This document shows, in pieces, positions 58,959-64,000 of a stretch of DNA of 64,000 nucleotides. Numbering within the stretch: position 1 is the first letter of the stretch; each line of letters starts with the position of its first letter. The stretch comes from M3007 sp964539805 (lineage in GTDB: Bacteria > Bacteroidota > Bacteroidia > Chitinophagales > Saprospiraceae): positions 16,767-80,766 of the forward strand of contig CAZIKN010000012.1 in NCBI GenBank assembly GCA_964539805.1, given 5' to 3'. The notes beneath the pieces are model-generated. The model was not told the origin of the DNA, made no database searches, and was given only the letters and a program-made list of their open reading frames with translations. The position numbers and the translations under genes were made by a program.

Positions 58959-58966
58959 TACCTTTG
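58959..58966 (+). promoter_or_regulatory. -7 box TACCTTTG of the lpxC/fabZ-lpxA operon
   Basis: A perfect TAnnTTTG match 77 nt before the ATG at 59044. Confidence 0.6.
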
Positions 58967-59043
58967 CCTCCTTCTTACAAAAGAGGCAAATTTTATATGG
59001 CAATTTACATTAAAAAATTTGCTTCATCAATAATTCTTCAGTT

Positions 59044-60456
59044 ATGAAGCAATTTACCATAAAATCTTCGGCATCCGTTAAAGGTATCGGGCTGCATACG
59101 GGCCGCACTGTCAATTTGACCTTCAAGCCGGCACCCGCCAATCATGGTGTTCAGTTCAAACGGACTGATTTGCCTGATCAGCCCGTTATACCGGCTGACG
59201 TCAAATATGTTACTTCCACCAACCGAAGCACAACGCTGAAAAATGGAGAAGCACAAGTGTCAACGGTGGAACATGTGCTTTCAGCCCTTATGGGCCTCCA
59301 TGTTGATAATGTCTTGTTGGAGATTGATGGCCCCGAAATGCCGATCATGGATGGCACTTCCATGCCCTTTGTTCAGGCACTGTTGGAAGCAGGGCAGGAA
59401 GAGCAGGACGCCGAACGCGATTATTTTGTTATCACAGAGCCTATATCATACAGAGATGAGGTCACAGGCACTGAATTGATGGCATTGCCAGCCGATCATT
59501 TTGAGGCCACCGTGATGATTGATTTCAATTCACAGGTACTGGTACAGCAATTTGCTGCCCTGCACAATATTGATGACTATGTGAATGAGATCGCCCCTTG
59601 CCGAACCTTTGTTTTTGTGCATGAGTTGGAAAAATTGTTGGAAATGGGCCTCATCAAAGGTGGTGACATGGACAATGCCATCGTGATCGCTGACCGCAGG
59701 ATGGAGTCCGAAGAATTGGAAAACTTAGCCAAAAAATTGGGCAAACCCAATGTTACCGTAGGCTCTGAGGGTGTGCTGAATACCGTACGCCTTCGTTTCC
59801 CCAATGAGCCGGCAAGGCACAAACTCTTAGATGTTATTGGCGATCTTTCTTTGATCGGCAAGCCCATAAGGGGCAAGATAGTGGCCACAAAGCCCGGCCA
59901 TGCAGCCAATATTGAGTTTGCCAAAATGCTGAAAAAACAACAAGCTGAACAGAAGCGATTGCAAGGGGTTCCACGTTATGACCCCGATAAGCCGCCTGTG
60001 CTGGATGTGATCCAGATCACGCGCTTGTTGCCACATCGCATCCCGTTTTTACTGGTGGATAAAGTGATCGAGCTGACCCAAAACCATGTGATCGGTATAA
60101 AAAACGTTACCATGGATGAGCTGTTTTTTCAGGGACATTTTCCGGACAATCCTGTATTCCCAGGTGTGCTTCAAATTGAAGCCATGGCACAAACGGGTGG
60201 TATTTTGGCCCTCCACAACGTGCCGGATCCGGGTAATTGGGATACTTATTTCTTAAAGATAGACAACACAAAATTTAAGGCCAAGGTGCTGCCAGGCGAT
60301 ACCCTTATCTTGAAAATGGAACTGCTCGAACCTATCCGCAGGGGTATTGTCCACATGCAAGGTACCGCCTATGTTGGATCAAAAATTGTGAGCGAAGGCG
60401 AACTAACCGCCCAGATCGTACGCAGGAAAGACCCATCAGGAAGCCAGGCTTCTTAA
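59044..60456 (+). CDS. lpxC/fabZ: Bifunctional UDP-3-O-acyl-GlcNAc deacetylase / 3-hydroxyacyl-ACP dehydratase
   Basis: A 470-aa fusion of two enzymes, as usual in Bacteroidota. The LpxC part (1-305) performs the committed step of lipid A synthesis and keeps its zinc ligands: H77 (VEHVLSAL), H259 and D263 (RHKLLDVIGD), with catalytic H286 in KPGHAANIEF. The FabZ part (about 318-465) dehydrates 3-hydroxyacyl-ACP; LLPHRIPFLLVDKV, FFQGHFPDNPVFPG (His 365) and IEAMAQ (Glu 379) are intact. Joining both lets the same acyl pool be shared between lipid A and fatty acid synthesis. lpxA follows after 85 bp. Confidence 0.97.
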   Translation: MKQFTIKSSASVKGIGLHTGRTVNLTFKPAPANHGVQFKRTDLPDQPVIPADVKYVTSTNRSTTLKNGEAQVSTVEHVLSALMGLHVDNVLLEIDGPEMPIMDGTSMPFVQALLEAGQEEQDAERDYFVITEPISYRDEVTGTELMALPADHFEATVMIDFNSQVLVQQFAALHNIDDYVNEIAPCRTFVFVHELEKLLEMGLIKGGDMDNAIVIADRRMESEELENLAKKLGKPNVTVGSEGVLNTVRLRFPNEPARHKLLDVIGDLSLIGKPIRGKIVATKPGHAANIEFAKMLKKQQAEQKRLQGVPRYDPDKPPVLDVIQITRLLPHRIPFLLVDKVIELTQNHVIGIKNVTMDELFFQGHFPDNPVFPGVLQIEAMAQTGGILALHNVPDPGNWDTYFLKIDNTKFKAKVLPGDTLILKMELLEPIRRGIVHMQGTAYVGSKIVSEGELTAQIVRRKDPSGSQAS

Positions 60457-60541
60457 TGTTTTTTATATAAATTTTAAAATGCTCTAACAAAGGGGCGTTT
60501 TCAATCGTCATTTACCTAATCTTATAAAAAGTCACGCTGAC

Positions 60542-61396
60542 ATGAATTATAGTAACGGTCTTCGGGTCATACACCCCAATGCTAAAATCGGTAAAAACGT
60601 CACCATTGGCCCATTTACGGTCATTGAGGAAGATGTTGAGATCGGTGACAACTGTGTTATACATTCCAATGTAAACATCATGAATGGTGCACGCATTGGT
60701 GAGTCATGTCAGTTTTATCCTGGCGCTGTGGTAAGCGCAGCTCCTCAGGACCTTAAATACAAGGGCGAAAAAACCACTACTATTTTGGGCAATGGCGTGA
60801 TTGTGCGGGAGTGTGTAACCATTAACCGCGGCACCATGCAAGGCGGCTGGAAAACCAGCGTGGGCGATAACACCTTGCTGATGGCTTATGTGCATGTAGC
60901 CCATGACTGCCACATCGGAGAACGATGTATTTTGGCCAATAATGCCACCCTGGCAGGCCATATCAATATCGGCAAATATGCTACCTTGGGTGGTATGACA
61001 GCCGTGCACCAGTTTGTCAATATCGGCGAGCAAGCTATGATCGGAGGCGGTTCATTGGTGCGCAAAAGTGTACCCCATTTCATCACCGCTGCCCGTGAGC
61101 CATTGTCCTATGCAGGCCTCAACCGTATCGGGCTGCGTCGCAGAGGATTTACCAATGAAGACATCAACCACATCGCCGAGATCTATCGCGTACTCTTTGT
61201 GCGCGGGTTTAGCACCAGCACGGCCCTTGATATTATTGAAAACGAGATTCCGCCCTCACAGTATCGCAATATGATTCTTGATTTTGTGAAAAGCGCTGAC
61301 AGGGGCATCATCAAAGGTTTTCGCACCAAAAACGGTAGCGCAAACGAAAAAAAAACGGATAAGCACGCCTTTTCACTCGAATTAGAGGAGGCATGA
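60542..61396 (+). CDS. lpxA: Acyl-ACP--UDP-N-acetylglucosamine O-acyltransferase
   Basis: The first enzyme of lipid A synthesis. A left-handed beta-helix of hexapeptide repeats covers residues 8-190, with catalytic His 121 in VHVAHDCHIG. The C-terminal helical domain (GLNRIGLRRRGFTNEDI, IAEIYRVLFVRG) is typical. The protein has 284 residues, longer than the usual 255-262, owing to a charged tail (NGSANEKKTDKHAFSLELEEA). Its stop overlaps the next gene's ATG by 4 bp. It is part of the lpxC/fabZ-lpxA operon. Confidence 0.96.
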   Translation: MNYSNGLRVIHPNAKIGKNVTIGPFTVIEEDVEIGDNCVIHSNVNIMNGARIGESCQFYPGAVVSAAPQDLKYKGEKTTTILGNGVIVRECVTINRGTMQGGWKTSVGDNTLLMAYVHVAHDCHIGERCILANNATLAGHINIGKYATLGGMTAVHQFVNIGEQAMIGGGSLVRKSVPHFITAAREPLSYAGLNRIGLRRRGFTNEDINHIAEIYRVLFVRGFSTSTALDIIENEIPPSQYRNMILDFVKSADRGIIKGFRTKNGSANEKKTDKHAFSLELEEA

Positions 61397-62061
61397 GTTT
61401 TCGCCACCTGCTTTTTGACAATGACGGCACCATCGTGGATTCCGAAATTCTCGCCGTAAAAAGCACCCTGCAACTGTTGCGCGAATGCGGTCTCGAAATG
61501 AGCGAACAGCAGTACAGTATGACTTTCCCGGGATTGCTGGAACGCGATATTGTGGCCATCCTGACCCGCGATTATGACCTGCGCATCCCGCATGATTATT
61601 ATGATCGGTTGCGCCAAATGCACCGCGAGGCTTATGCCCATCACCTTCGCGCCATTCCGGGCATGAGCAGCTTGTTCCGCAAGCTTTCCACCCCCAAAAG
61701 CATGGTGTCCAATGGCAGTGTCCACCATGTGGATTCCTGCCTGCGCCGTGTGCGCCTGCGCCATGCGGTGAGTGGACAGATTTTCTCCGCCGAGCAGGTA
61801 TCAAACCCCAAACCACATCCCGATGTGTATCACCACGCCTTGGAAACCCTTCGCCTTCGCCCCTCCGAAGCCCTTGTCATTGAGGATAGCCCCACGGGTG
61901 TGAGGGCCGCCAAAAGCGCCGGCCTTCCCGTAGTAGGCTTTTTGGGCGCCGCCCATATCCATGACGGGCATGAGGCCAAACTGCGCGAAGCGGGGGCTGA
62001 TTATTTAGCCCGGGATGCCAAAGATTTGGGCCGGGTGTTTGAAAAATTGGGGGTTAGCTAG
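61393..62061 (+). CDS. HAD-superfamily phosphatase (beta-phosphoglucomutase/Gph-like)
   Basis: A 222-aa hydrolase. The nucleophile motif is FDNDGTIVDSE (Asp 9 and Asp 11), then a cap domain, Ser/Thr motif MVSNGS, Lys in VSNPKPHPDVY, and the acidic motif VIEDSPTGVRAAKSAG. It is most like subfamily IA phosphatases acting on phosphoglycolate or sugar phosphates; the substrate is unknown. It is translationally coupled to lpxA through the ATGA overlap, so it may serve envelope synthesis. Repeats and a terminator-like hairpin follow. Confidence 0.9.
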   Translation: MSFRHLLFDNDGTIVDSEILAVKSTLQLLRECGLEMSEQQYSMTFPGLLERDIVAILTRDYDLRIPHDYYDRLRQMHREAYAHHLRAIPGMSSLFRKLSTPKSMVSNGSVHHVDSCLRRVRLRHAVSGQIFSAEQVSNPKPHPDVYHHALETLRLRPSEALVIEDSPTGVRAAKSAGLPVVGFLGAAHIHDGHEAKLREAGADYLARDAKDLGRVFEKLGVS

Positions 62062-62100
62062 GGTTAGTGTTACGACGCGTTTTATACAAGATTTTATTGT

Positions 62101-62182
62101 TTTTGGGGACAGGGGTTTTTGTTTTTTTAGACAGGATTTTTTATTTTTTTGGACAGGATTTCAGGATAAACAGGATTTTTTA
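62101..62182. repeat. T-rich array of GACAGGATTT-type repeats
   Basis: Copies of the word GGACAGG/AGACAGG followed by T-runs occur at about 62107, 62129 and 62151, with CAGGAT words at 62162 and 62171. It is non-coding, in the space between the HAD gene and the convergent T9SS gene. Confidence 0.6.
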
Positions 62183-62197
62183 GGCGGCGGAGCCGCC
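62183..62197. terminator. GC-rich hairpin downstream of the HAD gene
   Basis: GGCGGC (62183-62188) pairs with GCCGCC (62192-62197) across GGA, followed by AATTTT. It follows a T-rich repeat region on the + side; a terminator for the lpx operon is plausible. Confidence 0.45.
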
Positions 62198-62271
62198 AAT
62201 TTTCATCTTGTGAGATGTGCAAAGTGACGGCGTTCAGGAAGCAATTTCGTATATTTGTTGTTAGTGCCATT

Positions 62272-63789
62272 CTACGTTTTGAAGACACGCTTTACAATAC
62301 TTTCACCCTTGCGAACAAACCTGATCATGTACATACCTGCTGACATCTCTGTCAGCTTGAGTTCTGTTTTATCGGGTTTGTCAATCACCTTCATCACCTG
62401 CCCCTGCGCATTGATTATTTCTATTTTATCCCACATAATTTCAGTATCATCAAAAAAAAGGATTCCATTAGTCGGGTTAGGAAATACTCGAACATTGGCT
62501 ACCTTAGAGTTTTTCCAATCCTTGACTGCCGAGACCGAACAAGTCAATGTGTCTATACAGCCGTCCTTGCTCACTTTGATGATCCAGCCCCATGATTTCC
62601 CGGGCGAGGGATAATACACGTTGATTTGACCTGCCGCTATGATGCTGCCGCTTGGCAACTGAACCGCGCCGTGTAACCAGTGATCTGTATAAGTTTGCAG
62701 GTTGTAAAACACCGTATCCTCCCTGCTCCAGATGCTGTCAAGGTTGTCATCAAACTTGTACATCCAGCCAGCGAGGGCATTGGGTTGTGTCCAGAGTATC
62801 GGGGTAGTCATGGAGCCGATACCTATCCAATTGCCATCTTGGGTAGGCTGTACTTCAACAAAACCATTTACCTCTGAATTCGGAGGCGAAACGATTTTTT
62901 CAGTAACCAAATTAAAATCTTCATCTCTTATTACAATTTTAGTATTTTTTGTGATGTAGCCCTCATTTGCGAATACCTGTATTTCTCCGTCGCCATACAT
63001 CCAATGCCCGTCATTGTTTTTACGTATGGTGCTTGGGCCAAATTGGTTCAGGTTTATCGGGCTTTCCCATTGCCACAATTTATTCCCGGAACTGTCTATT
63101 CTAAAAAAAATGGTCTGATAATTCAACTGATTGAAAGGAGTATTCTGAGGTTTCGTTGTCCCCACTCCAATCAAATATTGGTTGTTGGTTTCTTTAAAGA
63201 TATCCCCTAATAACCACTGCCTCCCTGGACTATCATAATACTTTTCCCAGAGTTTATTGCCCTGTTTATCGGTTTTCATGACGAAAACATCGCTATGGTA
63301 ATCATTGCGCTGCTTTCGACCAAAAACTAACAACCCCGAACTCGTTTCAATGATACTTTGATAAAAATCAACAATCGTAGTGTTGTCGGGATACTCGACA
63401 ATTTTGGCAAATTTACCTTCGTTGTTTATGAAGCAAAGTATGCCAGTAGAGCGGGTAAAACTGCTGGCGGGGATGACATACCCAGAACCGTCGTTCAATT
63501 TGTGTATAGTACAATGTGGCCGCACGGAAAAATCTCCTCCAAGAATATCAAAAGCGGTGTTGTATGACAACACATTTCCTGCTGTATCCATTTTGGCAAA
63601 AAATAATCCTTGTAAATTGGGTATTGAATCATGATAATTAGGGCCAAACAGCAATATCGTGTCGTTTTGGACAACTATGTTACGAAAACTCATTCCCGGC
63701 CTGTCAAAATCATAGACCTTGGAATATCCTTGTTGTGCATTTACCTTGAGAAGGGCAAGCCAACAAATCAAAGTGATTAAGTATCTCAT
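62272..63789 (-). CDS. Secreted T9SS C-terminal sorting domain protein
   Basis: A 505-aa protein with signal MRYLITLICWLALLKVNA. The body (about 20-420) is a propeller-like region with repeats such as GNKLWEKYYDSPGRQ, GNKLWQWESPINL and TQDGNWIGIGSM. It ends in a type A sorting domain (VFPNPTNGILFF, NAQGQVMKVID, MSAGMYMIRFVRKG, KRVFKT). It is exported by the T9SS. The DNA is more A/T-rich than neighbouring genes. It is convergent with the HAD gene and follows the partial cargo gene on the same strand. Confidence 0.88.
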   Translation of the reverse strand: MRYLITLICWLALLKVNAQQGYSKVYDFDRPGMSFRNIVVQNDTILLFGPNYHDSIPNLQGLFFAKMDTAGNVLSYNTAFDILGGDFSVRPHCTIHKLNDGSGYVIPASSFTRSTGILCFINNEGKFAKIVEYPDNTTIVDFYQSIIETSSGLLVFGRKQRNDYHSDVFVMKTDKQGNKLWEKYYDSPGRQWLLGDIFKETNNQYLIGVGTTKPQNTPFNQLNYQTIFFRIDSSGNKLWQWESPINLNQFGPSTIRKNNDGHWMYGDGEIQVFANEGYITKNTKIVIRDEDFNLVTEKIVSPPNSEVNGFVEVQPTQDGNWIGIGSMTTPILWTQPNALAGWMYKFDDNLDSIWSREDTVFYNLQTYTDHWLHGAVQLPSGSIIAAGQINVYYPSPGKSWGWIIKVSKDGCIDTLTCSVSAVKDWKNSKVANVRVFPNPTNGILFFDDTEIMWDKIEIINAQGQVMKVIDKPDKTELKLTEMSAGMYMIRFVRKGESIVKRVFKT

Positions 63790-63807
63790 CTTGGCAAATG
63801 TGAAAGA

Positions 63808-63839
63808 GCCCGATTGGCTGCTGCAACAACCAATCGGGC
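63808..63839 (-). terminator. Hairpin between two minus-strand T9SS genes
   Basis: GCCCGATTGG (63808-63817) and its exact complement (63830-63839) enclose a 12-nt loop. It lies just after the stop of the partial gene and before the ATG of the next on the minus strand. Only a weak T stretch follows. Confidence 0.5.
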
Positions 63840-63854
63840 GAATGAATGAAAAAA

Positions 63855-64000
63855 TTAGTGCTGAATCACGATTTTGCCGGATTCTAACAAACGACCATTA
63901 GCCATGAGTTGATAGAAGTACATGCCAGGCGACGCGAAGGTAATGTTGTACCAGCATATCAATACAATAATTGCTGCCCCCATCGGGCAGCAGCATGAGT
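63855..64000 (-). CDS. C-terminal end of a T9SS cargo protein, 3' partial at window edge
   Basis: Reading the minus strand back from the TAA at 63855 gives NITFASPGMYFYQL ... RLLESGKIVIQH, the end of a type A T9SS sorting domain (GMYFYQL is a hallmark). The residues before it in the same frame (ICWYN, CCCPMGAAIIV) do not fit the domain, while another frame reads LLPDGGSNYCIDM, which does. A frameshift near 63945-63955 is possible. The gene continues past the window. Confidence 0.6.
   Translation of the reverse strand, partial: SCCCPMGAAIIVLICWYNITFASPGMYFYQLMANGRLLESGKIVIQH

Noticed and set aside
1..64000. CRISPR arrays, rRNA, tRNA, prophage or transposase genes
   Set aside because: Read for clover-leaf tRNA ends, regular spaced repeats and integrase/transposase motifs; none found.

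Overview
The window looks like a chromosomal segment of a Bacteroidota bacterium, most likely from the Saprospiria/Chitinophagia side of the phylum. The evidence is: several very large secreted proteins ending in type IX secretion (T9SS) C-terminal sorting domains; a DUF5103 T9SS plug-type protein; a fused LpxC/FabZ protein followed by LpxA; LytTR-type response regulators and a propeller-type LytS-like kinase; and many genes preceded by the phylum-specific -7 promoter box TAnnTTTG at a suitable distance. No rRNA, tRNA, CRISPR array, phage module or transposase was seen.

Layout. 1-7 kb: a 5'-truncated MORN-repeat/caspase-like protein faces an unusual soluble Clp-type AAA+ ATPase fused to an FtsH-type (M41) protease, followed by an M1 aminopeptidase and a small secreted Trp-repeat protein. 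7-16.5 kb: two tandem, partly paralogous giant T9SS cargo proteins (LamG/PKD/HYR and PKD/propeller modules) separated by a perfect 32-bp inverted repeat. 16.5-21.7 kb: a DUF234-type ATPase with an operator-like array, a transcription-repair coupling factor lacking its whole N-terminal third, and a sugar nucleotidyltransferase. 21.7-29.8 kb: peptide transporter, small lipoprotein and membrane proteins, trpS, a stand-alone trpA-like gene, acpP, DUF1761, photolyase and DUF547.

29.8-36.2 kb is the most interesting accessory block. A flavin/2Fe-2S oxidoreductase is translationally coupled to a LytTR response regulator, and its promoter sits inside a perfect inverted repeat. Next comes a two-gene CHAT-protease / membrane-anchored nSTAND-NTPase-TPR cassette (4-bp overlap), which resembles NTP-dependent conflict or cell-suicide modules. 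A strong bidirectional terminator separates it from a convergent ECF sigma factor.

36.5-49 kb: CorC-type transporter, RluA pseudouridine synthase, T9SS plug, Crp/Fnr regulator, a discoidin-domain T9SS cargo, membrane proteins, a membrane LytTR regulator, YceI, and a propeller histidine kinase coupled to its LytTR response regulator. 49-54 kb: a two-gene operon of an unknown 782-aa exported protein and a beta-helix/PA14 protein. 54-62 kb: thiL, fumarylacetoacetase, a metallophosphoesterase whose signal peptide is out of frame across a run of ten G, recR, lpxC/fabZ-lpxA and a HAD phosphatase. 62-64 kb: repeats and two further T9SS cargo genes, the last cut by the window edge.

All calls rest on reading motifs and genome context by eye; no database search was run.
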